Source of the DNA: Geminicoccaceae bacterium | GTDB lineage: Bacteria; Pseudomonadota; Alphaproteobacteria; Geminicoccales; Geminicoccaceae | Assembly: GCA_025999455.1 (NCBI GenBank) | Contig: AP024683.1 | Coordinates: forward strand, 813,501 to 877,500 | DNA: 64,000 nucleotides | Direction of reading: 5' to 3' | In this document: piece by piece, positions 30,704-39,180 of the stretch | Layout of the letters: each line of letters opens with the position of its first letter | Position numbering within the stretch: the stretch's first letter is position 1 | The notes under the pieces: generated by a model | Told to the model about the DNA's origin: nothing | The model's input: the letters and a program-made list of their open reading frames with translations, nothing else | Databases searched by the model: none | Program-made: the position numbers and the translations under genes

Positions 30704-32071
30704 TCAGCCGGCGGCGGGGCTGGACGTGGCCGCGGCGAGCGTGGCGAGGGTGCGCTCCTGATCGGGCTCGACCCGTAACGAGACCGAAGCGGCGGCGAGC
30801 GCCCGGCGCCGGCTCAGATGGAGGATCGGGCCCCGACCGGCCTCCCGCGCGAGCCGTTCGGCGACACCGTCCGGCAGGCCGGTGAGGAGCAGGAGGTCGT
30901 ACGTTTCTTCTCGCAGCGCGCCGTCGAGGGTCGAGAGGCGGGCATCGGCGAGGAGATGGAGCGAGGCGACCCGTGGCTGCCAGAGCCGAGCCACCGCCGG
31001 GTCGGCCGTGACGAGCCGGGGCCGGCGGGCCGCATCGAGCCGCTCGAGGAAGCGTTCCGCGGCGACGAGGCCGTCGACACGGCGACCGTCGCAAAAGGCC
31101 GCGCCGATGCGGCCGTCGAACGCGCCGAGCGGCTCGACGAGGGGGCCGAGCGTGGCCCAATCCGCCGGATCGAGACCGGGAGGCAGTGCCGCGAGCCAGG
31201 TGTGGGGCGCGGCCTCTTCGTGGACGATCCAGAGCCCGGTCGGTTCGGCCGTGCCGGGGATCGGGCGGAGGTCCGTCTCCCCGAGGGCGTGGTTCACGGC
31301 GATCGCACAGGCGTGTTCGGCGCACTGGACGAGGCCCTTGACGCGCAGCACCTCGGTCGGCGCCGCGGCGAGCCAAGCCACGAGCTCGCGGCGGCGTGGC
31401 AATCCCTCGGGCTCCAGGCGGATCGTGCGGACGTGGGCATGCAGGCTGCCGTCGCCGCCGCTCGGATCGCCGAAGCCCGGGGAGAGCCAGGCGGCGAGTG
31501 GAGCGTTCACGCGCCCCTCGAAGGCCGGCAGGACGGCGCCGCGCGCGATGCCGGCGAGCGCCCGGCGTGCCGAGTCGAAGCCCGGCCGGTCGAGCCGATC
31601 GGCGCCGCTCACGACGACGATCCCGGCCGCGGCGAGCTGAGCGCGCGGGAGCGGATCGCGTGACAGGCGCTCGATCTGGCTCGCGGCCACCACGCCGATC
31701 GTCCCGACCAGACGGTAGCCCTCGCTTTGGAGGGCGGCGGCGATCGGCCCGGGCGGGCTCACCCCGGATCCTTCGACGATCAGGAGCTCGGGGGCGAGCG
31801 CGTCGCGGATCCGGGCGAGGGCTTCGAGGAGTTGCCCGCCCGCCTGACAGCAGAAGCAACCCCCCGCCACCCCGAAGGTCGGGACGGCGGTCTCGCTCAG
31901 GAGCAGCGAATCGAGCGGGGTCACCCCCGCGTCGTTGACGAGGACGACCACGCGCCGACCGGCGAGCGCCGGCAGGATCGACCGATCGAGGAGCGTCGTC
32001 TTGCCGGCGCCGAGCGGCCCCGTGAGGAGGAGCGCTTCCGGAGCCGCCGCGGCGCCGTCGGCGTGCCTCAA
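30704..32071 (-). CDS. CobW/G3E-family GTPase (COG0523), large
   Basis: A 455-residue G3E P-loop GTPase. Walker A is GPLGAGKTTLL (residues 18-28), and the metal-binding CxCC signature GCFCC is at 71-75. GTP-specificity or switch motifs are less clear than usual: the expected NKxD appears as SGADRLD. A long C-terminal part beyond the CobW C-domain (about 250-455) is unusual. Such proteins deliver zinc, iron or cobalt to target proteins. It overlaps the upstream beta-propeller gene by 4 bases, suggesting they work together, perhaps in metal handling. Confidence 0.78.
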   Translation of the reverse strand: MRHADGAAAAPEALLLTGPLGAGKTTLLDRSILPALAGRRVVVLVNDAGVTPLDSLLLSETAVPTFGVAGGCFCCQAGGQLLEALARIRDALAPELLIVEGSGVSPPGPIAAALQSEGYRLVGTIGVVAASQIERLSRDPLPRAQLAAAGIVVVSGADRLDRPGFDSARRALAGIARGAVLPAFEGRVNAPLAAWLSPGFGDPSGGDGSLHAHVRTIRLEPEGLPRRRELVAWLAAAPTEVLRVKGLVQCAEHACAIAVNHALGETDLRPIPGTAEPTGLWIVHEEAAPHTWLAALPPGLDPADWATLGPLVEPLGAFDGRIGAAFCDGRRVDGLVAAERFLERLDAARRPRLVTADPAVARLWQPRVASLHLLADARLSTLDGALREETYDLLLLTGLPDGVAERLAREAGRGPILHLSRRRALAAASVSLRVEPDQERTLATLAAATSSPAAG

Positions 32072-33381
32072 GCGAGATGCGGGTTCACCACCCGCTCGAA
32101 CACGCCGTAGGGGGCGGCGAGCACCATGGCCTGGGCCTGACCACCCGCGGCGGTTTGGATGCGCTTGGTGATCGTCCAGCTCTTCGGGTCGATCACCAAG
32201 ACTTCGTCGGCCTTGCGGTTGTTGACGTACATCTTGCCGGCGGCGAAGGCCGCGTGGCCGAGATGGCCGCCTTGGCCGGCGTCGATCGTCGCCACGATCT
32301 TCTTCTCGGCGAGATCGAGGATCGGCAGCTTCGTGTCGTTGTACTGGGTGAGAACGGCGAAGCGGCCGTCCGGGGTGAGGTAGGCGTGGCCGACACCGGC
32401 GGCACCGCAGTCGAGCGCGGCGATGCGCTGCCGCGAGGCCCGCTCCCAGATCTCGACCGAGGTTCCCTCGAGGGCTTTCCCCGTGCCGCGGTTGCAGACG
32501 ACGTAGTGCCGGCCGTCTTGGGTGAAGACGCCGTGATGGCCCTCGATACGATCGAGGAGCTCGCTCTCCTTGGCCGTCCGGCCCATGGCGAGCGAGGCTT
32601 CGAGCTTGGGGGCCGCGGCATCGGCGAGGTTCCAGACCTCGACCCGGGTCGACACACCTTCGGCCTTGGGCTCCGGCGCTTCGACCACGACCCAGACCTC
32701 GCGGCCGTGCCAGTCGAAGTAATGCGGGTTGCCGGCCGAAGCGACTTTCGTGAACGCGCCGTCGGGGCGAACGAAGAAGATCGCGTTGTCGAAATAGGAG
32801 CCGATCGCGAAGAGCGCGCCGTCCGGCGACCAGGCCCCGTGCATGCTCGCGTCGCCTTGGCCGCCCGTGTTCTCGACCGGCAGCTCGACCGTGCGGACCG
32901 GTCGGCCCGTCGCGGCGTCCAAGAAGGTGAGCCGCAGTTTGCCCTCGTCGAGGCCGGAATGGTTCACCGCCACGAGCTTGCCGTCGGGGGAGAGGATCGG
33001 GTGCTTCGGCCGGTTGCCGGTCTCGATCGAGCCGGCGAGGTCGAGCTTGCGCGCATCGACCACGGTGACGGCGCGCTGGCCGGCGGCGTTGTTGGCGACG
33101 AACAGCATGCCGCCGTCGGCCGAGAGCGAACCGAGGGTGCCGCCCTTTCCGCCGGTCTCGAGCGTGCGGAGGATCGTGTCCGAGACCGGGTCGATCACCA
33201 CGATCTTGCCGTCGCCGCGCAGCGCGAAGACTGGCCCGCCGCTGCCCTGCGCGCCGACCGAACGCGGCGCGAGCACCGCGACCGCCCCGAAGCCCGCCGC
33301 CAGGAGCGCGGCCCGGCGCGAGAGATGTAACTTCGTAACATGATCCGCAGCAGTTATCGCGACCTCCCTCGACCCTTGCAA
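32068..33381 (-). CDS. Exported YVTN-type beta-propeller protein, possible metallochaperone
   Basis: Up to 437 residues. A twin-arginine-like signal (LSRRAALLAAGFGAVAVL, cleaved near VGAQG) is followed by seven or so beta-propeller blades with repeats such as GKIVVIDPVSDTILRTL and KIVATIDAGQGGHLGHAAF. Several histidines are clustered (NPHYFDWHG, EGHHGVF, GHAYL, GGHLGHA), which could bind metal. The pairing with a COG0523 GTPase recalls AztD-type zinc chaperones, but that is inference. The start is doubtful: the only standard in-frame candidate is TTG at 33381, while a strong GGGAGG site sits before an ATA codon at 33357. Confidence 0.65.
   Translation of the reverse strand: MQGSREVAITAADHVTKLHLSRRAALLAAGFGAVAVLAPRSVGAQGSGGPVFALRGDGKIVVIDPVSDTILRTLETGGKGGTLGSLSADGGMLFVANNAAGQRAVTVVDARKLDLAGSIETGNRPKHPILSPDGKLVAVNHSGLDEGKLRLTFLDAATGRPVRTVELPVENTGGQGDASMHGAWSPDGALFAIGSYFDNAIFFVRPDGAFTKVASAGNPHYFDWHGREVWVVVEAPEPKAEGVSTRVEVWNLADAAAPKLEASLAMGRTAKESELLDRIEGHHGVFTQDGRHYVVCNRGTGKALEGTSVEIWERASRQRIAALDCGAAGVGHAYLTPDGRFAVLTQYNDTKLPILDLAEKKIVATIDAGQGGHLGHAAFAAGKMYVNNRKADEVLVIDPKSWTITKRIQTAAGGQAQAMVLAAPYGVFERVVNPHLA
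33325..33341. promoter_or_regulatory. Near-palindromic 17-base site at the start of the beta-propeller gene
   Basis: ATGTAAC-TTC-GTAACAT, with one mismatch between the arms, stands out by its A/T content in a GC-rich region. Its shape is reminiscent of Fur/Zur-family operators. It lies within the first codons of the assumed beta-propeller frame and about 175 bases before the divergent OmpA-like gene. Zur-type control of the CobW/propeller pair would make sense, but is only an inference. Confidence 0.35.
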
Positions 33382-33515
33382 TTCGCGTCTATCAGCTGTG
33401 CCTTTTATGAAGGCAAGCGCGAATGCGGGGCGAACGGCGGCGCACGCGGCTCTTCCGGGCCGCCGGCGGGTCGTCGCATAGGAGCGGGCGCGCGGATTTC
33501 GACAGGGCCTTCGCG

Positions 33516-34172
33516 ATGCGTGTTCTCCTGGTCGTGCTCCTTTCGGCGGCACTCCTCGCCGGCTGTGCCGGCAGCGAGGAGCGGCTCGGCACCTACGACA
33601 AGACCGTGATCGGTGCGGCGACGGGTGCGGTGCTCGGCGGTGTGGCCGGAGCCGTGCTCGACAAGAAGGACCGCCGCGGCGTGCCGATCGGGGCGGCGGT
33701 GGGCGCCGCGGTGGGTGGTGGGATCGGCTATCTGTTCGACCGCCAGGAGGAGGAGTTCAAGACCGTCCTCGCCCGCGAACAGGAAGCGGGCCGGGTCGAG
33801 GTCGAGCGGGTCCGCGACGATCTCCTCAAGATCACGATGCAGAACGAGGTCCTCTTCGATTTCGCCAAGGCCGACATCAAGCCCGCCTTCGCGCCCACGC
33901 TCGACAAGCTCGCGGGCGTGCTGGTCAAGTACGACCGCTCGGTCGCGACGGTCGTGGGGCACACCGATTCGATCGGCTCGGAAGCCTACAACCAGGCGCT
34001 TTCGCTCCGCCGTGCCGAGGCGGTGGTGGACGCGCTCGTGGCGCGCGGCGTCCCGGCCGCACGGCTCTCGGCCGCGGGCCGGGGCGAGAGCGAGCCGCGT
34101 GCCGACAACGCCACGGAAGCGGGGCGCCAGCTCAACCGCCGGGTCGAGATCTTCGTGAGCCCGCAGGCCTGA
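33516..34172 (+). CDS. OmpA-family outer-membrane lipoprotein (YiaD-like)
   Basis: A 218-residue lipoprotein. The signal ends with lipobox LLAGC, then a glycine-zipper region (about 35-75) with repeated GAVLGGVAGAV-type motifs precedes the OmpA C-terminal peptidoglycan-binding domain (about 105-215). Key motifs are NEVLFDFAKADIKPAF, GHTDSIGSEAYNQALSLRRA and GRGESEPRADN. It anchors the outer membrane to peptidoglycan. The ATG at 33516 is used because the lipoprotein signal begins there; longer upstream starts would bury it. Confidence 0.9.
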   Translation: MRVLLVVLLSAALLAGCAGSEERLGTYDKTVIGAATGAVLGGVAGAVLDKKDRRGVPIGAAVGAAVGGGIGYLFDRQEEEFKTVLAREQEAGRVEVERVRDDLLKITMQNEVLFDFAKADIKPAFAPTLDKLAGVLVKYDRSVATVVGHTDSIGSEAYNQALSLRRAEAVVDALVARGVPAARLSAAGRGESEPRADNATEAGRQLNRRVEIFVSPQA

Positions 34173-34261
34173 ACGCGGCCGCTCGGCGGCTCGCCTTGCT
34201 CGCTCCGAGGGCCGGGCGTATCAGGATCGTCGGGTTCGAGGAGCGCACGAGGGAGGCACCG

Positions 34262-35335
34262 ATGCTCGGCTCGACGATCGACCGTCTGAGGCTCGGTTTC
34301 GCCGCGGGGCTGATCGCAGCCGGGAGCGTGCTGGCCAGCGGGCCCGCAGCTGCCGATTTCGACCGGGTGCGCTGGCCCGTGCCGATGGCCTTCGCCTCGA
34401 ACCTCACCGCACTCGGCGACGCCATGCCCTGGGTCGCCGAACAGCTCAAGGCGCAGAGCGGGGGCAAGGTCGATCTCCGCATCTTCGAGCCGGGCAAGAT
34501 GATCCCGGCCCTCGGGGTGTTCGACGCGGTGAGCGAGGGCAAGGTCGAGGCCGGCTACACCTGGATGGGCTACGAGATCGGTAAGGTGCCGGCCTCGGCG
34601 CTGTTCGGCGCGGTGCCGTTCGGCATGGAGCCTTGGGAGTACGCCGCCTGGTTCTACTTCGGCGGCGGCAAGGAGCTCCTCCACGAGGTCTACCGGCCGC
34701 ACAACATCCACCCGATCTTCTGCGGCACGATCAGCCCCGAGGCGGCCGGCTGGTTCCGCTTCGAGATCACCTCGCTCGACCAGATCAAGGGCCTCAAGTT
34801 CCGCGCCGCCGGGCTGGGCGGCAAGATCTGGCAGAAGCTCGGCGCGTCGGTGACGCTGCTCCCGGGTGGCGAGCTCTTCCAGGCGCTCGAGAAGGGCGTG
34901 CTCGACGGGACCGAGTTCTCTCTGCCCACGGTCGACGAGCAGCTCGGCTTCTACAAAGTCGCGAAGTTCTACTACCTGCCGGGCTGGCATCAGCCCTCGA
35001 CGAGCCAGTATCTCTACGTCAACAAGAAGGCTTGGGACTCGATCAACAAGGAGACCCAGACGCTGATCGAGACGACCTGCACGGCCGCCGTGACCATGGC
35101 GATCGCCAAGGCCGAGGCGCTGCAAGGCCCGATGCTCTCGAAATTCGAGAAGGAAGGCGTCAAGCTCGTGCGTTGGAGTGACGAGATGCTGGCCGCGTTC
35201 AAGAAGGCCACCGACGAAGTCATGGCCGAAGAGGCGGCCAAGGATCCGCTGTTCAAGAAAGTTTACGATTCGCAGAAGACGTTCCAGGAGGCGCACCGGC
35301 CCTGGCGGGCCTACGCCTTCCTGCCGCGCGGTTGA
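34262..35335 (+). CDS. TRAP transporter solute-binding protein, mannitol/chloroaromatic-type
   Basis: A 357-residue periplasmic protein of the DctP family, closest in style to the COG4663 (FcbT1-like) group. Signal peptide about 1-32, ending near GPAAADF. Motifs include FEPGKMIPALGVFDAVSEGKVEAGYTW in pieces and GLKFRAAGLGGKIWQKLGA with the ligand-binding arginine. The ATG at 34262 has a GAGGGAGG site. It is followed by a hairpin and then its permease genes. Homologues bind 2-oxoacids or 4-chlorobenzoate; the ligand here is unknown. Confidence 0.9.
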   Translation: MLGSTIDRLRLGFAAGLIAAGSVLASGPAAADFDRVRWPVPMAFASNLTALGDAMPWVAEQLKAQSGGKVDLRIFEPGKMIPALGVFDAVSEGKVEAGYTWMGYEIGKVPASALFGAVPFGMEPWEYAAWFYFGGGKELLHEVYRPHNIHPIFCGTISPEAAGWFRFEITSLDQIKGLKFRAAGLGGKIWQKLGASVTLLPGGELFQALEKGVLDGTEFSLPTVDEQLGFYKVAKFYYLPGWHQPSTSQYLYVNKKAWDSINKETQTLIETTCTAAVTMAIAKAEALQGPMLSKFEKEGVKLVRWSDEMLAAFKKATDEVMAEEAAKDPLFKKVYDSQKTFQEAHRPWRAYAFLPRG

Positions 35336-35358
35336 CGGCGCACGCGATCCGAGCTGCG

Positions 35359-35382
35359 GGGCCGCCTTCCGGGCGGCCCTTT
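35359..35382 (+). terminator. Attenuator-like hairpin between dctP and dctQM
   Basis: A perfect 8-bp stem (GGGCCGCC / GGCGGCCC) with a TTCCG loop is followed by TTT, 23 bases after the dctP stop and 29 bases before the dctQ start. Partial termination here would give more binding protein than permease, a common arrangement for TRAP and ABC operons. Confidence 0.65.
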
Positions 35383-35410
35383 CCGTGTGGAGAGCGGGAG
35401 AGCCGAGGCG

Positions 35411-36028
35411 ATGGGTCCGGTCCGAGCCGAGCCGATGCGGGAGACCGTCGGCGAAGTCGCCGAAAAGGTCTTTCACGAGCTCGAAGAACAGCACCACTTC
35501 CGTCTGCCGCGCACCGCTCCCTCGGACCTGCTCGAGGCGATCGTGCTCCGCGTCAACTACGTCGCGGCCTATCTCTGGGCGCTCCTCGTCCTCGTGATCG
35601 TGGTCGCGGTGACGCTCCGCTACGTGTTCGGCCGCGGCTCGATCATGCTCGAGGAGATCCAGTGGCACATTTACGGGGTCGGGTTCATCCTCGCCCTCTC
35701 CTACGGCCTCGTCACCGACCGCCACGTCCGGATCGACGTGCTCGCCGAACGGCTGCCGCTCAGGCGGCGGGCCTGGATCGAACTCGTGGGGCTCGTGGTC
35801 CTCTTGATCCCCTTCTGCCTCGCCGTGATCGTCGAAGCCGTCCCCTTCGTGCTCCGCTCCTGGCAGCTCCACGAGGTCTCGGCCGCACCCGACGGGCTGC
35901 CCCATCGCTGGATCCCGAAGTCCTTCATCATCTGGGGCTTTCTCCTCCTGCTCTTGGCCGCGATCGCCCGGCTCTTGCGCGTGACGGCGCTCCTGTTCGG
36001 GCGTCCCGCCCCGCTGCCCGCCGGTTGA
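35411..36028 (+). CDS. TRAP transporter small permease, COG4665-type
   Basis: A 205-residue membrane protein with four hydrophobic segments. The DctQ motif is SYGLVTDRHVRIDVLAERLPLRRR, seen in two adjoining pieces. The N-terminal 50 residues are hydrophilic. The ATG at 35411 has a GAGCCGAGG-type site. It pairs with the large permease that begins 28 bases downstream and with the binding protein upstream. Confidence 0.87.
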   Translation: MGPVRAEPMRETVGEVAEKVFHELEEQHHFRLPRTAPSDLLEAIVLRVNYVAAYLWALLVLVIVVAVTLRYVFGRGSIMLEEIQWHIYGVGFILALSYGLVTDRHVRIDVLAERLPLRRRAWIELVGLVVLLIPFCLAVIVEAVPFVLRSWQLHEVSAAPDGLPHRWIPKSFIIWGFLLLLLAAIARLLRVTALLFGRPAPLPAG

Positions 36029-36056
36029 ACCGAAGCGAGCGACGACGAGAAAGAAG

Positions 36057-37415
36057 ATGCCGGCCTACGAGATCATCGTCGTCATTTTTCTGATCTCGTT
36101 CATCCTTTCGCTGTTCACCGGCTTCCCGATCGCCTGGCTCCTGGGTGGCCTGAGCCTGCTCTTCGCCTGGGTCGGGATCACCCTTTATCACGTCTTCGAC
36201 GTCGACACCTTCATGCTCGCCGACTGGTCCCGGTTCGCGATCCTCGTCGATCGCATCTGGAACCAGATGGAGAACTGGGTCCTCGTCTCGCTGCCCAACT
36301 TCGTCTTCATGGGCTTGATGCTCGACCGGTCGGGCGTGGCCGAGACGATGATGCGCAACTTCGCGGGGCTCTTCGGCCGGTTCAACGGTGGGCTCGCTCT
36401 GACGGTCGTGCTGATCGGCATCCTCTTGGCCGCCTCGACCGGCATCGTCGGCGCCTCGGTCGTCCTCCTCGCCGTCCTCTCGCTGCCGATCATGCTCGAG
36501 CAGGGCTATTCGAAGAAGCTCGCGAGCGGGGTGGTCGCCGCCTCGGGCACGCTCGGCATCCTGATCCCGCCCTCGATCATGCTCGTCATCATGGCCGACC
36601 AACTCGGCCTCTCGGTCGGCGATCTGTTCATGGGGGCGGTTTTTCCCGGCCTCTTGTTGGGTGGACTCTATCTCCTCTACGTGATCCTGGTCGGGCTCTT
36701 CTTCCCGAAGGTGGCACCGCATCCGCCCGACCTCGAGCCCGTGAGCTGGCGGCTCGTGCGCGACACGCTGCTTTCGATCCTCGCACCCCTCTTCTTGATC
36801 CTCGCCGTTCTGGGCTCGATCTTCGCCGGCATCGCCACACCCACCGAAGCCTCCGGATTGGGTGCCTTCGGGGCGACCCTGCTCGCGGCGGCGAACCGCA
36901 AGCTCGACTTCGCGACCCTGCGCGAGGTGTGCCGCGAGACCGCGCTCACGACCGCCTTCATCTTCGGCATCTTCTTGGGGGCGACCGCCTTCGCCCTCGT
37001 CATGCGCTCGCTCGGTGGCGACGAGCTCGTCGCCGAAACGTTGAAGGCGTTGCCTTTCGACCCGAACGGGATCGTCCTCTTCATCCTGGCGATCGCCTTC
37101 CTTGCCGGCTTCTTCCTGGATTGGCTCGAGATCACCCTGATCATCCTGCCGCTCGTCGCACCCGTGGTGAAAGACCTCGGCTTCGAGCCCACCTGGTTCG
37201 TCGTCCTGTTCGCGCTGTGCCTGCAGACCTCGTTCCTGACCCCGCCCGTGGGCTTCTCGCTCTTCTACCTGCGCGGCGTGGCACCGCGGTCGATCGGCAC
37301 GGTCGACATCTATCTGGGCATCGTCCCCTTCGTGCTGCTCCAGCTCCTGGCGGTCGCGATCGTCTTCACCTGGCCGCAGCTCGTGCTGTGGCTGCCGGCC
37401 AAGATGTACGGGTGA
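36057..37415 (+). CDS. TRAP transporter large permease, COG4664-type
   Basis: A 452-residue permease with about twelve transmembrane segments. Motifs are AASTGIVGASVVLLAVLSLP, ASGTLGILIPPSIMLVIMAD and GIATPTEASGLGAFGA, all typical of the mannitol/chloroaromatic group of DctM. It follows dctQ by 28 bases with an AAGAAAG site. The system should import an organic acid with sodium. Confidence 0.92.
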   Translation: MPAYEIIVVIFLISFILSLFTGFPIAWLLGGLSLLFAWVGITLYHVFDVDTFMLADWSRFAILVDRIWNQMENWVLVSLPNFVFMGLMLDRSGVAETMMRNFAGLFGRFNGGLALTVVLIGILLAASTGIVGASVVLLAVLSLPIMLEQGYSKKLASGVVAASGTLGILIPPSIMLVIMADQLGLSVGDLFMGAVFPGLLLGGLYLLYVILVGLFFPKVAPHPPDLEPVSWRLVRDTLLSILAPLFLILAVLGSIFAGIATPTEASGLGAFGATLLAAANRKLDFATLREVCRETALTTAFIFGIFLGATAFALVMRSLGGDELVAETLKALPFDPNGIVLFILAIAFLAGFFLDWLEITLIILPLVAPVVKDLGFEPTWFVVLFALCLQTSFLTPPVGFSLFYLRGVAPRSIGTVDIYLGIVPFVLLQLLAVAIVFTWPQLVLWLPAKMYG

Positions 37416-37518
37416 AGCACGCGGGCGAGGCCTCGGCCGCGGGGTTTCGATCGGGTCGATGAGCCTTTCGGGTGCCGTGGTCAGCTTCGGAGCGGGGCCG
37501 ACGACGGCGGAGGGTGTC

Positions 37519-38277
37519 GTGCGGGCTCGAGTTCGAGCCCTGTTCGGCGTGTTGCTACTCGTGATCTCCGGCTGCACCGGGACCCAGTCCCAGCTCGCGC
37601 CGGACCTCGCCATCGGGCAGCCGGGCGAAGCGGCGGTGCCGTTCCCGGACGACAAGGTGCCCGTCCTGCCGCCCGACCTCGAGGTGGGCGAGGCCACCCT
37701 CGATTCCGAGTTCACGCCGCGGGCCGATCGGACCGAGGAGGCCAGGCGCCACGTGATCGCCGCTCTCGAGGCGAAGCTCTCCGAGCGGGTGCGGTTCGAG
37801 CGGCTCGACGAGGCGAGCCTCGACCCGGCCGAGAAGGCCGACTACGAGCGGTTGGTCTCGCTCCTGCGCGCGGTTGCGAAATCGATCTCGCCCGACCGAG
37901 GACGGCCGACGAGTCGCGGTTGGCTCGACTGGTCGGTCGGGGACACCGGGAAGCCGTTGGCGAAATCGCGCGGCGCGCGCTACGCGCTGTTTCTCCGGAT
38001 CCGCGACACCCATGCCTCCACCGGCCTGGTCCTGGCCAACTTGGCGGTGTTCACTTTGGCGATCGTCACGGCCCCTCACGGAGGGCAAAGCGGGTGGCTC
38101 GCGCCCATGATGAGGGTCGGCGAGCATTTCGGGACCGCCGATCTCGTGGATCTCGAAACCGGGCGGATCCTATGGCACAACCGCATGCGGTCGGCCTCGC
38201 TCGAGGCCGATCTGCGGACTCGAAAGGGCGCGGAAGCGGCGATCGAGGCGTTGCTCGAAGACGTGCCGATCCGATGA
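37519..38277 (+). CDS. Predicted lipoprotein of unknown function (paralogue of next gene)
   Basis: A 252-residue protein with a lipoprotein signal (ALFGVLLLVISGC) starting at GTG 37519 behind a GGAGGG site. The mature part has no family I recognise. It shares with the next gene the pattern of an ATLDSEFTPRADRTEEAR-like entry, a central DPAEKADYERLVSLLRAV helix, an LAKSRGARYALFLRIRDTHAS segment, a short hydrophobic stretch, and an ending DLVDLETGRILWHNRM. A shared function of the two proteins, perhaps as envelope partners, is inference. The gene is intact, unlike the following three. Confidence 0.65.
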   Translation: MRARVRALFGVLLLVISGCTGTQSQLAPDLAIGQPGEAAVPFPDDKVPVLPPDLEVGEATLDSEFTPRADRTEEARRHVIAALEAKLSERVRFERLDEASLDPAEKADYERLVSLLRAVAKSISPDRGRPTSRGWLDWSVGDTGKPLAKSRGARYALFLRIRDTHASTGLVLANLAVFTLAIVTAPHGGQSGWLAPMMRVGEHFGTADLVDLETGRILWHNRMRSASLEADLRTRKGAEAAIEALLEDVPIR

Positions 38278-38423
38278 GCCGACCGAGGATCGTTTCCGCG
38301 GACAACGGCGGAGCGCCAGCACTACCGGAGCCGGCCGGGCCGCCAGGATTTGATTTGGATCGAGGAAGGCTCGGCCGGTCCCGATGGAGTCACGGGCCGG
38401 CGTGACGAGTCACAGGGGGCGTC

Positions 38424-39180
38424 GTGCGCTCGCGGACACGCATCGTCCTCGCGATCCTGTCGCTGGTTCTCGTCGGATGCGCTTCCGGAACGGAGGAACC
38501 GAAAGTGGTCCCGAAGAACGTGATCATTTCGGCCCCGCAGGGCGAGAAGATCAAGCTCGTCCTGTTGCCGCCCGACGTGGAGCGGGGCGTTCACGGGATG
38601 ACGATCGGCTATCAAGCGCGCGGGGATTGGACCGAGCGGGCCGCGCGCAACTTGACCGACGCTCTGAAGGCGAAGCTCTCGAACAGGTTCGAGGTCGAGC
38701 TGCTCGACGAAGCGACGATGAGCCCCGCGCAGCGCCGACTACGGGCGGCTCGGGGCGCTCCTCCGAGCGGTTCGCGAGACGCTCGGTGCCGAGAAGAAAC
38801 TTCCGACCCTGGAAGAGCGGTTGCCCTTGTCCATCGGCGGGGCCGGTCGGTGGTTGGCCGTCTCGCACGGCGCGCGATACGCCCTCGCTGTCCAAATGAA
38901 GGACTATCAACTCCGTAGCGGCGCCGAAACCTACAATTGGATCATGGTTTTGACAGTTTTGATGGGAACGGCCTTCGGAGTACCTCCATCTGGATCGGCG
39001 GAGATATTCATAGAACCGGACAGGAGTGCGACTGCCGTGCTCGCCGATCTCGAGGACGGGCGGATCGTCCGGTACAATTTCCGGTGGGGATTGCCGGTGG
39101 ACATCCGGACGCCCGAGGGTGCGGGAGCGCTCGTCGACGAATTGTTGAGCGATTTCACTCTGAGCGAGGCCCGCTCGTGA
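38424..39180 (+). pseudogene. Lipoprotein paralogue with a frame break
   Basis: It starts at GTG 38424 behind AGGGGGC and has a clear lipoprotein signal (IVLAILSLVLVGC). The first frame runs correctly to LLDEATMSPAQ and then degrades near 38730-38735. In the next frame DYGRLGALLRAVRETL matches the same helix of the upstream paralogue and reads on to LSDFTLSEARS. One missing base explains it. Corrected, it would be about 252 residues like its neighbour. The C-terminal part has a LAVSHGARYALAVQMKDYQL segment and the ADLEDGRIVRYNF ending. The stop overlaps the next gene start (GTGA). Confidence 0.7.
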
